A DNA stretch of 64,000 bases from JASBYZ01 sp029983705 (GTDB lineage Bacteria > Actinomycetota > Coriobacteriia > Coriobacteriales > JAEZZM01): contig OZ221969.1 of the NCBI GenBank assembly GCA_965119715.1, positions 248,001-312,000 of the forward strand, given 5' to 3'. Under the pieces are notes generated by a model, which saw only the letters and a list, made by a program, of their open reading frames with translations, was not told the origin of the DNA and did no database searches. The translations under genes were made by a program, and so were the position numbers. This document shows, piece after piece, positions 26,932-36,735 of this stretch (positions are counted from its first letter, which is position 1; every line of letters begins with the position of its first letter).

Positions 26932-27080
26932 TCAATTATCTTTCTCGTACGAAGGAGGTCTACTATTACTTTATACGCAAGATAGTAATGATAATTGAGC
27001 GATTCGTAAAATGTTTTTTGTGTTTGTTAAATATAATTGAAGTATCAATTTTTAGAGCGTATTCTTTTTTACGCTATTTG
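26932..27080. promoter_or_regulatory. Divergent ywaF-like/gdhA promoter region with inverted repeats
   Basis: A perfect -10 box TATAAT at 27032-27037 can serve gdhA, but no good -35 box is visible at the expected distance. TCAATTATC (26932) and GATAATTGA (26990) form a 9-bp inverted repeat flanking the 8-bp palindrome TCGTACGA. A short hairpin AGCGTA/TACGCT (27056-27075) lies just before the gdhA leader. These could be operator or attenuator elements. Confidence 0.35.
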
Positions 27081-27106
27081 TAATGAGCCATGTGGGAAGG
27101 ATTTTT

Positions 27107-28438
27107 ATGAAGTACACCGAGCGCATTATCGCTGAGGTACAGAAAAAAGATGCTCATCATCCAAATTTCATCCAAGCAGTAACTGAAGTCTTAGAGTCAA
27201 TCGATTCAGCTGTAGAGGCACACCCTGAATACGAAGAGGCTTCACTTCTCGAAAGATTGGTTGAGCCAGAGCGCATTGTTATGTTTAGAGTGCCATGGAT
27301 TGATGACAAGGGAAAAATTCAAGTAAACAGAGGATTTAGAGTTCAGTTTAATTCCGCACTTGGCCCATATAAAGGCGGACTTCGTTTTCATCCATCAGTA
27401 AGCCTTGATACCGTTAAATTTCTTGCCTTTGAGCAAACCTTTAAAAACTCTTTGACCACCCTTCCAATGGGCGGTGGTAAAGGTGGCTCTGACTTCAACC
27501 CAAAAGGCAAGTCAGACAACGAGATTATGAGATTTTGCCAATCATTTATGACAGAACTTTCAAGACATATTGGCGCTGATACTGACGTTCCAGCTGGCGA
27601 CATTGGAGTTGGCGCCCGTGAAATTGGCTACCTCTTTGGTCAGTACAAACGTATCAGCAATCAGTTTACTGGTGTCTTAACCGGTAAAGGCCTTGATTAC
27701 GGTGGATCTTTAGCAAGAACTGAGGCTACTGGATATGGTGCAGTATATATTCTGCAGTCTCTCTTACAAGATAATGACTTTGACTTAGCTGGCAAAACCG
27801 TAATTGTTTCTGGATCAGGCAATGTTGCCTTATATATGATTCAAAAGCTTCAACAACTTGGTGCTAAACCTGTTACCGCATCTGACTCAGATGGTTGGGT
27901 TTACGATAAGGACGGCATTGATTTTGAGCTCCTTCAAGAAATTAAGGAGGTAAAGCGCGGCAGAGTATCTGACTATGCTCAAAAGCGTCCAAGCGCTCAG
28001 TACCATGAGGGTAAGGGTGTTTGGAGCGTTAAGGCAGATATTGCAATGCCAGGCGCAACTCAAAACGAACTTGATTTAGACGATGCAAAAACTCTTGTAG
28101 CAAATGGTATTAAAGCTTTGGTAGAGGTATCAAATATGCCACTGAGCCTTGAGGCTATTAAGTATGTTCAAGAGCAAGGTATCCTGTATCTTCCATCAAA
28201 GGCAGCTAATGCTGGTGGAGTTGCAACCTCAGGTCTTGAGATGAGCCAAAACTCACTTCGCTTAGGCTGGAGCTTTGAAGAGGTTGACTTAAAACTCAAG
28301 CACATCATGCAAAGCATCTATCATGATTCAAAGCAGGCGGCTGAACTTGCAGGACAGCCTGGCAACTTCTTAATAGGCGCAAATATTGCCGGATTTAATA
28401 AGGTAGCTCACGCTATGATGGCACAGGGTGCTGTTTAA
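27107..28438 (+). CDS. gdhA: NADP-type glutamate dehydrogenase
   Basis: 443 residues from the ATG at 27107, preferred over the in-frame ATG at 27083 because GGGAAGG lies just before it. Hexameric class-I GDH, interconverting glutamate and 2-oxoglutarate plus ammonia. Motifs: PYKGGLRFHPSV, the active-site LPMGGGKGGSDFNPKGKS with the catalytic Lys, PAGDIGVGAREIGYL, and the dinucleotide loop VSGSGNVALY. Size matches the bacterial enzymes of about 445 residues. Followed by a strong terminator. Confidence 0.96.
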   Translation: MKYTERIIAEVQKKDAHHPNFIQAVTEVLESIDSAVEAHPEYEEASLLERLVEPERIVMFRVPWIDDKGKIQVNRGFRVQFNSALGPYKGGLRFHPSVSLDTVKFLAFEQTFKNSLTTLPMGGGKGGSDFNPKGKSDNEIMRFCQSFMTELSRHIGADTDVPAGDIGVGAREIGYLFGQYKRISNQFTGVLTGKGLDYGGSLARTEATGYGAVYILQSLLQDNDFDLAGKTVIVSGSGNVALYMIQKLQQLGAKPVTASDSDGWVYDKDGIDFELLQEIKEVKRGRVSDYAQKRPSAQYHEGKGVWSVKADIAMPGATQNELDLDDAKTLVANGIKALVEVSNMPLSLEAIKYVQEQGILYLPSKAANAGGVATSGLEMSQNSLRLGWSFEEVDLKLKHIMQSIYHDSKQAAELAGQPGNFLIGANIAGFNKVAHAMMAQGAV

Positions 28439-28452
28439 GTTTTTTTGAATGT

Positions 28453-28482
28453 AAAAAGGCAGCTCAGACGAGCTGCCTTTTT
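28453..28482. terminator. Bidirectional terminator between gdhA and the antiporter gene
   Basis: 13-bp perfect stem AAAAAGGCAGCTC / GAGCTGCCTTTTT with a 4-nt loop. The T-run on the plus strand and the A-run on the left serve both gdhA (+) and the convergent antiporter (-). Confidence 0.9.
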
Positions 28483-28483
28483 A

Positions 28484-30115
28484 TTAGTCTTGCTTGTTTT
28501 TATCAAGCTTTCTTTGATAGAGTCTATCCCCAAACTCAATGACTCGCTTCCATCTAAGTTTACCGTGCTCTACCGCAGCACTATCAGGATAGTCTTCAAC
28601 AAGTTTGAGCATTTCATTCCACTCATGCTCACCGTATTCTTTAAGTTCAGGCCAGCTATTTACTCCAAAGGCAGACTTACCCTGCAAAACCTTTGAGCGC
28701 GCAAGCGAGAAGTTAGCTAAAAAGACGTCTCGCAGATGCATGTATTTGCGCAGGCGCTCAGACCTGGCAAGAAGCGTTTCAGGTGTTTCAGCCTTGGCCT
28801 TCTCGATATTTTTCATGACCTTACGCCTAAGCTCACGCTCTTCTAGTCTTGACTCCCTAACCATATCCATATGCTCTTTGATGATTTCAAAGGCACTATC
28901 TGGGTTGCTAGTAATTTCTTGTGCAGCGTCCAGTGGATGAGAGGAGGCAATACTTGTAAGCAAAAAGGTAAGTACCGGCATAAGTAATACAGTTACTGCT
29001 CCTGCCGTAACAAGGACACTTGAGGTAACCTCACTCATAATATCGGCTGAGACCGCAAGGTTTGTTACCGCAACAATGATTGGCAGAGAAGTAGTTGCAT
29101 AAAGCGCAATGTTAATGCGGTCTACCATACGCATGTTTTCTCGGTCTTCTTTTGGAACATAGGTCGAGAAAAACACTGGAATTGCGCGGGCTAGCAAGAG
29201 AGCTACTACAAAGGCTACGAGCAAGACTGGATCTTCAAGTACTGAAGGAAGGTTGATGTTTGCTCCGGATACAACAAAGAAGAAAGGTACAAAAAAGCCG
29301 TAAGCTACACCATCAAGCTTTTTGATAAAGCTCTCATCTTCTCCGTTAAGCAAAAACCTTAAAATAAAACCTGCAGCAAAGGCTCCAAGCACGATATCAA
29401 GCTGAAAAACAGAGGCAATGGTTACCAAACACACTAAGAGTGCAACGGTTGCCCGCACCATAGTCTGTGAGGTAGTCTCTGCATTTTTTGAGAGAAACTC
29501 TGCCATCTTATGACCAAAATTGGATGCCACTTTAGGAAAGAGTGCGGTAGCTACAGCAATAACAGCAAATATTACGAGGATTAAAATAGTTTCCCAGGTA
29601 GATCTAACTGAGAGCAAAATAGCCATGGCTAAGATTGGTAAAAGTTCACCAAAAGTTCCGTGAGCGATAACTGACTTACCAACAGAGCTGTCAGAAATAT
29701 TTCTTTCTTTAAGTATTGGAAGTAAGGTACCAAGGGCAGTTGCTGTCATAGCTATGACAAGGGCACTTCTCCCCTCATGCTCAGCAAAGACTGGTAAAAA
29801 AGTAACCAGTAAGGCAGCTACTGCAAAAGAAACAAACCATGTTCCAAAGGCTGTTTTTCCCCGCTGAGAGGTAAGACTTTTGGGATCTATTTCAAAACCT
29901 GCAAGCAAAAATAAAAATCCCAAACCAAGTTCAGAAATTACGGTAATAGAGTGGTCAACCTCAATCATTCCCACCATATTTGGGCCTAAAATAGCACCAA
30001 TAAAAATGAGAAAAACCACCTCTGGTATTGGCTTTTTTGGAATTAAGGACGCAAGAAGCGGGGCGCCAATTGCAATGAGGGCAATAACTGCCATGGATAT
30101 AAATTCGTTTCCCAT
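28484..30115 (-). CDS. CPA2-family cation:proton antiporter with atypical C-terminal tail
   Basis: 543 residues from the ATG at 30115, which follows AGGAG by 6-7 nt; the longer frame upstream lacks such a site. About 12 membrane helices in the first 390 residues, with LGLGFLFLLAGFEIDPKSL and the VIAMTATALGTLLPIL stretch typical of Kef/NapA-like Na+ or K+/H+ exchangers. The soluble C-terminal part (about 400-543) is a charged helical region rich in Arg/Lys/Glu. It shows no TrkA-N/RCK Rossmann motif, unlike KefB/KefC. Likely involved in pH or cation homeostasis. Confidence 0.88.
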   Translation of the reverse strand: MGNEFISMAVIALIAIGAPLLASLIPKKPIPEVVFLIFIGAILGPNMVGMIEVDHSITVISELGLGFLFLLAGFEIDPKSLTSQRGKTAFGTWFVSFAVAALLVTFLPVFAEHEGRSALVIAMTATALGTLLPILKERNISDSSVGKSVIAHGTFGELLPILAMAILLSVRSTWETILILVIFAVIAVATALFPKVASNFGHKMAEFLSKNAETTSQTMVRATVALLVCLVTIASVFQLDIVLGAFAAGFILRFLLNGEDESFIKKLDGVAYGFFVPFFFVVSGANINLPSVLEDPVLLVAFVVALLLARAIPVFFSTYVPKEDRENMRMVDRINIALYATTSLPIIVAVTNLAVSADIMSEVTSSVLVTAGAVTVLLMPVLTFLLTSIASSHPLDAAQEITSNPDSAFEIIKEHMDMVRESRLEERELRRKVMKNIEKAKAETPETLLARSERLRKYMHLRDVFLANFSLARSKVLQGKSAFGVNSWPELKEYGEHEWNEMLKLVEDYPDSAAVEHGKLRWKRVIEFGDRLYQRKLDKNKQD

Positions 30116-30304
30116 TTGGCTCCTAAATCTAGAGATATTCTCATTAATGATACAAAACAATGAAGCTTGCGTGCTTATGACGTGTGAAAAAACTACATAA
30201 TCATCCTGACACCACACTATTCAAATTAAATCATGGTAAAGTTAAGTGGTTAATTAACTAGTACTATGCGTACTCTTGCATTACTAGATGATAGGAGTTT
30301 ATTA

Positions 30305-30964
30305 ATGCAACAGAAATTTAAAGCTCTTCAAGGCATTAGCTTAGGATTTGCCGCATTACTTGCCTTGAGCTTAAGTGCATGCGGTGGTGGAGATAAAGAT
30401 GCAAATACTCCTCCAGATCAACCAGTAGCATCAACTACCGACCAAAATTCTACTGCAGCAAGTGGCGCACCTGTCGCTGAGGCAAGCAATAGTGCTAACG
30501 CAGCAAACCAATCAGCACCTGCAAGCGCTGTAGCTCTTAAAGAAGGTAGCGTAGACCCTAACTCAACTACTTCTATGATTGAGGCAGAAGAGGGCAAAGC
30601 TTCAACTTCTGTACCACAAAGCAACAAGAACGGTTCTGTTCACAAGGGTGAAGCACTTGTTTTTGTTGTAGTTGGTGAGTATGACTCAGAGGATAAGGCT
30701 AAGGCAGCTCTTGAAGAGGTAAACAAGAAACTTGTTGACGCTAAAGATGCTTTCTACGTGTTATCAACTGCAGATATCACCGGCTTTGATAACAAAGGCA
30801 AATTTGTGGTAGCTGAGATTTATCCAAACCTTGATGCCGTTCAGGGATATGACGCTGTAAACTTTGCACAGTCAGTTGCTCCTGACGGATTTAAGGCATA
30901 TGCTCAGGCAGGAACCTTCAATTCTGATAAGCCAGTTGTTGTATTTGGCGTTGACGTTCAATAG
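30305..30964 (+). CDS. Secreted lipoprotein of unknown function
   Basis: 219 residues from the ATG at 30305 (AGGAG just upstream). Type II signal peptide ending in the lipobox LSAC at about residue 25, followed by GGG. A low-complexity Ala/Ser/Asn/Pro linker covers about 30-110. A compact C-terminal domain of about 110 residues starts near GEALVFVVVGEYDSEDKAKA. That alpha-beta start (a beta strand, then a helix with repeated Lys/Ala/Glu) loosely recalls SPOR-type domains, but I cannot assign it. Single gene ended by a hairpin terminator. Confidence 0.75.
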   Translation: MQQKFKALQGISLGFAALLALSLSACGGGDKDANTPPDQPVASTTDQNSTAASGAPVAEASNSANAANQSAPASAVALKEGSVDPNSTTSMIEAEEGKASTSVPQSNKNGSVHKGEALVFVVVGEYDSEDKAKAALEEVNKKLVDAKDAFYVLSTADITGFDNKGKFVVAEIYPNLDAVQGYDAVNFAQSVAPDGFKAYAQAGTFNSDKPVVVFGVDVQ

Positions 30965-30996
30965 GGCACTGCATACATACACGCACATATAAAAGA

Positions 30997-31027
30997 TTTC
31001 AGGAAGATTTCTTGAAACCTTTTTTTA
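30997..31027 (+). terminator. Terminator after the lipoprotein gene
   Basis: 9-bp stem TTTCAGGAA / TTCTTGAAA (one G-U pair) with a 3-nt loop, followed by CC and a run of seven or more T. Confidence 0.75.
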
Positions 31028-31054
31028 TAAACAAATTAGATGGAGAAATGACTT

Positions 31055-31915
31055 ATGAGCAATACAACTTTATACACTCCCGATGAACACTACATCCCAA
31101 GAATTGCTGCTGTACATGATATGTGCGGTTACGGTAAATGCTCACTTACAGTAGCTATACCAGTACTCTCTGCAGCAGGTTGTGACGTATGCCCTGTTCC
31201 AACAGCGCTCTTCTCATCACATACCTTGTATAAAGATTTTGAAATGCTCGACACCACTGATTTCTTATACAAATACCTTGAAGCCTGGAAAAAGATTAAC
31301 GTTGATATTGATGGTATCTACTCAGGCTTTTTAGGAAGTGCAGAGCAGGTAGAGCTTATTAAGACACTCTATAAAAGCTATGATCACGCACTTAGATTAG
31401 TTGACCCTGTGATGGGAGACGGCGGTAAAATGTACCCAACCTATACCCAAGAACTTTGCGAAGCTACAAAAGGCTTAGTTGACGGGGCGGACCTCTTAAT
31501 GCCAAACCTAACTGAGGCATCAATATTAACAGGCATTGACTACCTTGGTCAGGACTTAAATGATGATCAGGTAAAGCAATTTATGGATGCACTTTTGAAC
31601 ATGGGCGCAAAGGCTGTAATCATTAAGGGTATTACTCGCGATAATCAAATTATCAACTTTGTTCAAACACAAAATTCTGAGCTTGAACAGGCAGGCTTTA
31701 AAGCTCATGACTTTTATCTACATGGCACCGGAGACCTCTATGCATCAAGTGCGATAGCTGCAGTAATGAATGGCAAAAGCGTCGTTGAAGCCGCCCAATT
31801 TGCAGCAGAATTAGTGTATGATGCAATGGATCACACTAAGTTCCAACCTGAGTATGATATGCGTGGCGTTTCTTTTGAAAAGTCACTTGGAAAGATTACT
31901 CAACTTATTAAGTAA
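31055..31915 (+). CDS. pdxY: Pyridoxal/pyridoxamine kinase
   Basis: 286 residues, ribokinase-like fold of the PdxY/PdxK type. It phosphorylates pyridoxal or pyridoxamine to make PLP. Motifs: VHDMCGYGKCSLTVAIPVLSA (the usual start of these kinases), PTALFSSHT, YSGFLGSAEQ, DPVMGDGGKMYP (ATP/Mg contacts) and the catalytic GTGDLYAS (usually GTGD). Length is typical. Encoded with no vitamin B6 genes next to it; 30 nt before the CapA-type gene. Confidence 0.9.
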   Translation: MSNTTLYTPDEHYIPRIAAVHDMCGYGKCSLTVAIPVLSAAGCDVCPVPTALFSSHTLYKDFEMLDTTDFLYKYLEAWKKINVDIDGIYSGFLGSAEQVELIKTLYKSYDHALRLVDPVMGDGGKMYPTYTQELCEATKGLVDGADLLMPNLTEASILTGIDYLGQDLNDDQVKQFMDALLNMGAKAVIIKGITRDNQIINFVQTQNSELEQAGFKAHDFYLHGTGDLYASSAIAAVMNGKSVVEAAQFAAELVYDAMDHTKFQPEYDMRGVSFEKSLGKITQLIK

Positions 31916-31945
31916 TGATTTAAGGCAAGTGGGAGGACTGAATTT

Positions 31946-33211
31946 ATGAAAAAATCTAGACTCCCACTTGTTATTCTCAGCATTATTACTATTTTAAGCC
32001 TAATTCTCTTAGGCTCTTTCTTTATTCGCCCAGCCCTAACTGACAAGCAGGAAGTTGCCCACCAAAGCGCGAGCACTCAGTCACCCTTTCAAATTGATGA
32101 GCCTAAAGTAAGCTTAGTGCCCCCTCAAGATGAAAGTCCTGAGCAAACAGGGACACAAGAGCCCAAAACTCAAGGCGAAAGCATAAAAATCAATGCAGTT
32201 GGCGACATTATGTTTGCGCGCTATATTGGACAAAAAATTGAGAGTCAGGGCGGTGAACTGCCCTTTAAATACGTCTCAAAATATTTTAAGGCTGACGAGA
32301 TAAACATAGCCAATCTTGAAAACCCACTCTACAAATACGATCCACCAAAGGCTAAGCCCAAATCTACATCAAATGAGGCAACAAGCAGTGCTGCAGCATC
32401 CTCGCAGGAAAGCTCAGCGGCAACTGCCGTATATGAACCAATTATCTTATGCGGAAACCCCAAGGCTATTGAAGGTTTGAGTGCTGCAAATATAAATCTG
32501 GTATCTCTTGCTAACAATCATGCTATGGATAAGGGAGCAGAAGGTATACAAAAAACCTTAGAGCTTCTTGATAGCAAAAATATTATGCATGCAGGTGCCG
32601 GCATGAATGTAACAGACGCACAAGAGGCTGCAGTATTTGAACATAGGGGCAATAGCGTTTGCTTTATTAGCGCATCAAATATTATCCCCGCTGGATATCT
32701 TGCAAGTAAACAGAGTCCAGGTATTGCAGGTGCACGTACAAATATAAAATCCCTACTTAAACAGGTAAAAGATGCTAAGGCTAAGGGTCAAATTGTACTT
32801 GTAGCCATACACTGGGGTGTTGAATACCAGGATTATCCACTTGATAAGGATAAAACATTTGCTCGCTCACTTGTTGATGCTGGAGCTGATGCGCTCATAT
32901 GCCATCATCCTCATGTGCTACAAGGTGTAGAGCTTTATAAAGAAAAGCCAATTATCTATTCACTAGGAAACTTTATATTTGATATCTATCACTCTCACGC
33001 AGATGAAAGCGTCATTGCCCATCTCGAACTCAATCCAGACGGAAGTCTTGAGAGCTTATCCTTTAGCCCCATACGAATAAAAGGCGGCATCCCTGCACCA
33101 GCAACAGGAGATGACGCCGTAAAAATTCTTGAACGTTTTTCTAATCTTTCAAAATCCCTTGGTAGTGATTTTGAAATACAAGACCAAAAGCTTGTGCTTA
33201 GATCTCAATAG
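31946..33211 (+). CDS. CapA/PgsA-family metallophosphatase-fold membrane protein
   Basis: 421 residues, N-terminal membrane helix at about 8-28, the remainder extracytoplasmic. The capsule-synthesis protein CapA signature INAVGDIMFARYIG opens the catalytic domain. ANLENPL, SLANNHAMDKG, AIHWGVEYQD and HHPHVLQG with the expected His ligands follow. Homologues act in poly-gamma-glutamate or similar capsule export. A Ser/Ala/Thr-rich insert of about 30 residues lies at about 130-160 between ENPL and the next strand. It ends 14 nt inside the convergent permease gene. No capBC genes here, so the polymer is unknown. Confidence 0.85.
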   Translation: MKKSRLPLVILSIITILSLILLGSFFIRPALTDKQEVAHQSASTQSPFQIDEPKVSLVPPQDESPEQTGTQEPKTQGESIKINAVGDIMFARYIGQKIESQGGELPFKYVSKYFKADEINIANLENPLYKYDPPKAKPKSTSNEATSSAAASSQESSAATAVYEPIILCGNPKAIEGLSAANINLVSLANNHAMDKGAEGIQKTLELLDSKNIMHAGAGMNVTDAQEAAVFEHRGNSVCFISASNIIPAGYLASKQSPGIAGARTNIKSLLKQVKDAKAKGQIVLVAIHWGVEYQDYPLDKDKTFARSLVDAGADALICHHPHVLQGVELYKEKPIIYSLGNFIFDIYHSHADESVIAHLELNPDGSLESLSFSPIRIKGGIPAPATGDDAVKILERFSNLSKSLGSDFEIQDQKLVLRSQ

Positions 33212-34955
33212 AGAGAAGTTTGGATTTACCTAAGGTAATTAAAAGCACAAAGCTAATAAGTGCTAATACAGCTTCAACACCAAGTACAATCGCCAAAATC
33301 AGATACACTGGCAACTCATTAGTTGCCAAAATTAAACCCAATGCCATTAAAGCAAAGGTCATAACACCAGCTAAAACCATCATAATAATAAAGTTAAGCG
33401 GCCTATTTCTAAGCTCCTGCTCATTATTTGCATCAAGCTTTGGCATGAGCACGTCGAATAACATGGCAATAGATACGCCACCAAGTGAGCCCAGCAAAAA
33501 TGAAACAATAAAGCTAATAAGGTGAAGTGGACTTAAACCAATATAGAGCGCGCCAGCAACAAACATAATAAGCGGTACTGGTACTGCCAAAATAAGGCAG
33601 GTGATAATCTTAGCTGTAAAGTAGGTGCTAAAGTTGATTGGCATTGATTTGAAGGATGAAAAGCTCTTACCCTCTATTGAAAATGCGCTGTATGAAAATC
33701 CAAGAGAACCAACATAAAAAGCGATAACAAAGGTAAAGCAAACAATCATAGCACTTGCAAATAAAATAACTTCAGGCGTCAATAATGCTTGACCCATCTG
33801 AGTATAGTCACTTATCCCTAATTCTTCGTTAAAGAGCTTTTTTGAAGAAAAATAGAAGACAAACATGATAAAAATTGGCATAAGTATTGGAGCAAGTGCA
33901 AACTGCTGAAATAGTGTTGGATTTCTTCTAAACCTATTGAAATCTAGGGCAATAAAACTTGCTAGTTGGCTTCTATCTTTTAGCTCATCATCCAAATTAA
34001 AGTGAGATGACTCTTCTTTTATTTTCTCAGCCTTTTTATCATCAAGCTTTCCACCAGCAATAACAGTATTAACAATTCCTAGATATGATTTACGCATCAC
34101 GAGAACTGCAATGGCTAGATAAATTGCACAGAGCACAAGAAATATAAGTGAATATACAAGCGCAAGACCTAAATTACTTGTAGCAAGTTCAGAAATTTGA
34201 GGAATCAAAAAGTATCCTGGTGTTACAAAAGCCAAGAAATACTCAAGTGCACCCTCAGGAATTACGTTTACGGCACTTGAAAGCCCTTGATCAGAATATA
34301 CAACTGAGTAAATTACGTACACCATTGCAATAGAGAGCACCGTACTTACTACACCGTAGACACCCTTAAAGATATTCTCGCTGTTACCTAAAGGTGTAAA
34401 GCGTATAAGAAAGAATGTGATTAATAGTGCAATCATTGCGATTGGAACAACTGATAACAACACCATGACACACAAAGCAAGTGACCACAAGATTCCGTTG
34501 CCATACATGAGTGATGCAACAAAATATGCAGGTATAAGCATGAGGCCAATCATCAGGGTGTTTTTGAGAAAGCCTAAGATACGAGCACTAATAAGCTCTG
34601 TTGAAGTGATTGGCATCGTTAAATAACTTGGTAGATTTTGGCTGTAAAACATACCAATACCTACGTTATAGATACCAAAGAGCAAAACAATAACGATTAG
34701 CGCAAGTATAACAAGCTGACTAAAAGAGCGTATATCTGATGTCGCGCCCATATAAGCAAAGCCAAATACTGCTGAATAGCCCACCATTACCAAAATAAAA
34801 AAAACGTTAATGATAGCCTTGATAACCTTGTAGCCAAAGCTTCCCTCTGGCTGTCCAAATAATTTATTTGAACTTACCACGCGCGTTGTGCTATCTGATT
34901 TGCTCATAACGCGGGCAAGCATGAAGATTCTTTTAAGTTTTTCAGATACTGTCAT
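33198..34955 (-). CDS. ABC-2-type exporter permease
   Basis: 585 residues, about 12 membrane helices in two groups separated by a soluble region around 295-340 (DDKKAEKIKEESSHFNLDDE). No ATPase motif. Its partner ATPase is encoded just upstream (6 nt). Size and layout match large ABC-2 permeases of the YtrC/BcrB sort found in Firmicutes and Coriobacteria. Likely exports a lipid, peptide or antibiotic; substrate not predictable. Its 3' end overlaps the CapA gene on the other strand by 14 nt. Confidence 0.85.
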   Translation of the reverse strand: MTVSEKLKRIFMLARVMSKSDSTTRVVSSNKLFGQPEGSFGYKVIKAIINVFFILVMVGYSAVFGFAYMGATSDIRSFSQLVILALIVIVLLFGIYNVGIGMFYSQNLPSYLTMPITSTELISARILGFLKNTLMIGLMLIPAYFVASLMYGNGILWSLALCVMVLLSVVPIAMIALLITFFLIRFTPLGNSENIFKGVYGVVSTVLSIAMVYVIYSVVYSDQGLSSAVNVIPEGALEYFLAFVTPGYFLIPQISELATSNLGLALVYSLIFLVLCAIYLAIAVLVMRKSYLGIVNTVIAGGKLDDKKAEKIKEESSHFNLDDELKDRSQLASFIALDFNRFRRNPTLFQQFALAPILMPIFIMFVFYFSSKKLFNEELGISDYTQMGQALLTPEVILFASAMIVCFTFVIAFYVGSLGFSYSAFSIEGKSFSSFKSMPINFSTYFTAKIITCLILAVPVPLIMFVAGALYIGLSPLHLISFIVSFLLGSLGGVSIAMLFDVLMPKLDANNEQELRNRPLNFIIMMVLAGVMTFALMALGLILATNELPVYLILAIVLGVEAVLALISFVLLITLGKSKLLSIEI

Positions 34956-34961
34956 GAGGTC

Positions 34962-35735
34962 CTACACCCCCTGAGCTGCATCGAGTTTTTCTTGACTGAG
35001 TGGATTTTCACCTTCAGTATCAGTAAGCTCCAAGAATATTTGCTCAAGAGATTTATCTGAATGATTCATCTCTCTAAGCTGATCTACGGTACCAACAAAA
35101 ACAAGGTGACCTTTATTTATAATTGCAAGCCTGTCTACAATTTGCTCAGCCACCTCGAGTACGTGTGTAGAAAAAATAACGATATTGTCTTTATCGGCAT
35201 GCTCACGCATTTTATTTTTGAGATTAAATGCACTCCTTGGATCAAGTCCTACCATTGGCTCATCCAATATCCAAATATCTGGATTTACTACCAAAGCGCC
35301 AATAACCATTATTTTTTGACGCATACCATGTGAGTAAGATGCAATTTGTTTACCCAAGTCATCATACATGCCAAATTCTCTTGCAGTACTCTCTATGCGC
35401 TGAGCTTTTTCTTTATTTGGAACTTGGTAAATGTTAGCTACAAAATTAAGGTACTCAATACCTTTGAGCTGCAAAAAATTATCAGGAGTATCACTTACAA
35501 AGGCAAAGGTCTTTTTTGCCTCAAGTGAATCAGAAACAATTGAGTGACCATTTAAAATAACGTCACCATAGTCTGGCTGAATAATACCCGTCATCTGCTT
35601 AAATAAGGTTGATTTACCAGAGCCGTTTGGACCAAGCAGACCAAATATCTCACCTGGATATATTTGAAGAGTAATATCATCATTGGCTTTTTTAGCATTG
35701 CCATATGTCTTATGGAGATGTTGAATATCAATCAT
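34962..35735 (-). CDS. ABC transporter ATP-binding protein
   Basis: 257 residues from the ATG at 35735, chosen for its AGGAG 6 nt upstream; a longer in-frame start lacks this. Walker A GLLGPNGSGKST, Q-loop region, signature SYSHGMRQKI (a variant of LSGGQ), Walker B DIWILDEPMVGLDP and H-loop FSTHV. The 'YSHGM' signature is typical of the ABC-2 export type. Forms a transporter with the permease encoded 6 nt downstream. Divergent from the SDR gene. Confidence 0.93.
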   Translation of the reverse strand: MIDIQHLHKTYGNAKKANDDITLQIYPGEIFGLLGPNGSGKSTLFKQMTGIIQPDYGDVILNGHSIVSDSLEAKKTFAFVSDTPDNFLQLKGIEYLNFVANIYQVPNKEKAQRIESTAREFGMYDDLGKQIASYSHGMRQKIMVIGALVVNPDIWILDEPMVGLDPRSAFNLKNKMREHADKDNIVIFSTHVLEVAEQIVDRLAIINKGHLVFVGTVDQLREMNHSDKSLEQIFLELTDTEGENPLSQEKLDAAQGV

Positions 35736-35861
35736 ACATAGCTCCTTTCCTTTTAACTGCATAGCTTTTTTAGCATACCCAAAAATTTTTTATACAAGGT
35801 TACGGCTTTATAACAAGTGGGTAAGCTTGAAAGTAAGTTTAAAAAATATGAAGGGTGACAT

Positions 35862-36674
35862 ATGAAAAACATTGCAATTATTACTGGAGCATCCTCTGGT
35901 ATTGGCAAAGAATTTGTAAGACAAATAGATGGCGGATACGTTGGTAAAGTTGATGAAATATGGGTTATTGCAAGAAACAGTGAAAAACTAGAGGCCTTAA
36001 AAGGCAACACTTTTTCTAAGTTAAGAGTTTTTAGTGCCAACCTTGCTATAGAAGATGAACTTTCAGACTTTTTAACTGCACTTAAAGAGGAAAACCCAAG
36101 AGTTCAGGTGCTTGTTAACTCTGCTGGTTGGGGCAAGTTTTCTGATGTCTCAAATAGCTCACTTGCCGAGCTTGAAAACATGGTGGATGTAAACGTGCAG
36201 GCACTTGTTGAGATGTGCTATCAAGTACTACCTTATCTCGTACGTGGCTCAAAGATAATCAATATTTCATCTTCAGCTGCATTTATGCCGCTCCCTGGAT
36301 CTGCAGTTTATGCTGCAAGCAAGGCCTTTGTATTAAGCTTCTCTCGTGCACTTAACCATGAGCTTAAAGATGTTGATATCACGGTAACTGCTGTATGCCC
36401 AACTGGAGTTAGAACAAACTTCTTTAATAAGGCGGGAAACCAAAGTGGTGTTAAAAACATTGTTGACTCTTTTGGAATTACCGACGCTTTTACAGTCGTA
36501 CGCGAAGCCTTAGAGGATGCTGAGCAGGGCAAAGACCTCTCAATCCCTACCCTATCTGGATGGCTCATGTATTACTCGTCAAAGCTTTTACCATACCAAG
36601 CTATGATGGCTATTCAGGACTACTTAAAAAATAATTATTCAGAAGAAGAAAACACATCTGCTGCTCAGGCGTAA
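35862..36674 (+). CDS. Short-chain dehydrogenase/reductase
   Basis: 270 residues. Classical SDR: cofactor loop TGASSGIGKE at residues 9-18, NSAG (NNAG-like) near 85, and catalytic Ser with YxxxK in SSSAAFMPLPGSAVYAASKA. The long C-terminal extension (about 200-270) has a hydrophobic stretch and is common in the DltE/YqjQ-like SDR group. NAD(P)H-dependent oxidoreductase, substrate unknown. Single gene between the ABC system and slyD. Confidence 0.92.
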   Translation: MKNIAIITGASSGIGKEFVRQIDGGYVGKVDEIWVIARNSEKLEALKGNTFSKLRVFSANLAIEDELSDFLTALKEENPRVQVLVNSAGWGKFSDVSNSSLAELENMVDVNVQALVEMCYQVLPYLVRGSKIINISSSAAFMPLPGSAVYAASKAFVLSFSRALNHELKDVDITVTAVCPTGVRTNFFNKAGNQSGVKNIVDSFGITDAFTVVREALEDAEQGKDLSIPTLSGWLMYYSSKLLPYQAMMAIQDYLKNNYSEEENTSAAQA

Positions 36675-36735
36675 AGGCGTGTTACAGTAGTAAGGCGATT
36701 TATCTGTACAACATACAACCAGTGAGGAGCTCTCA

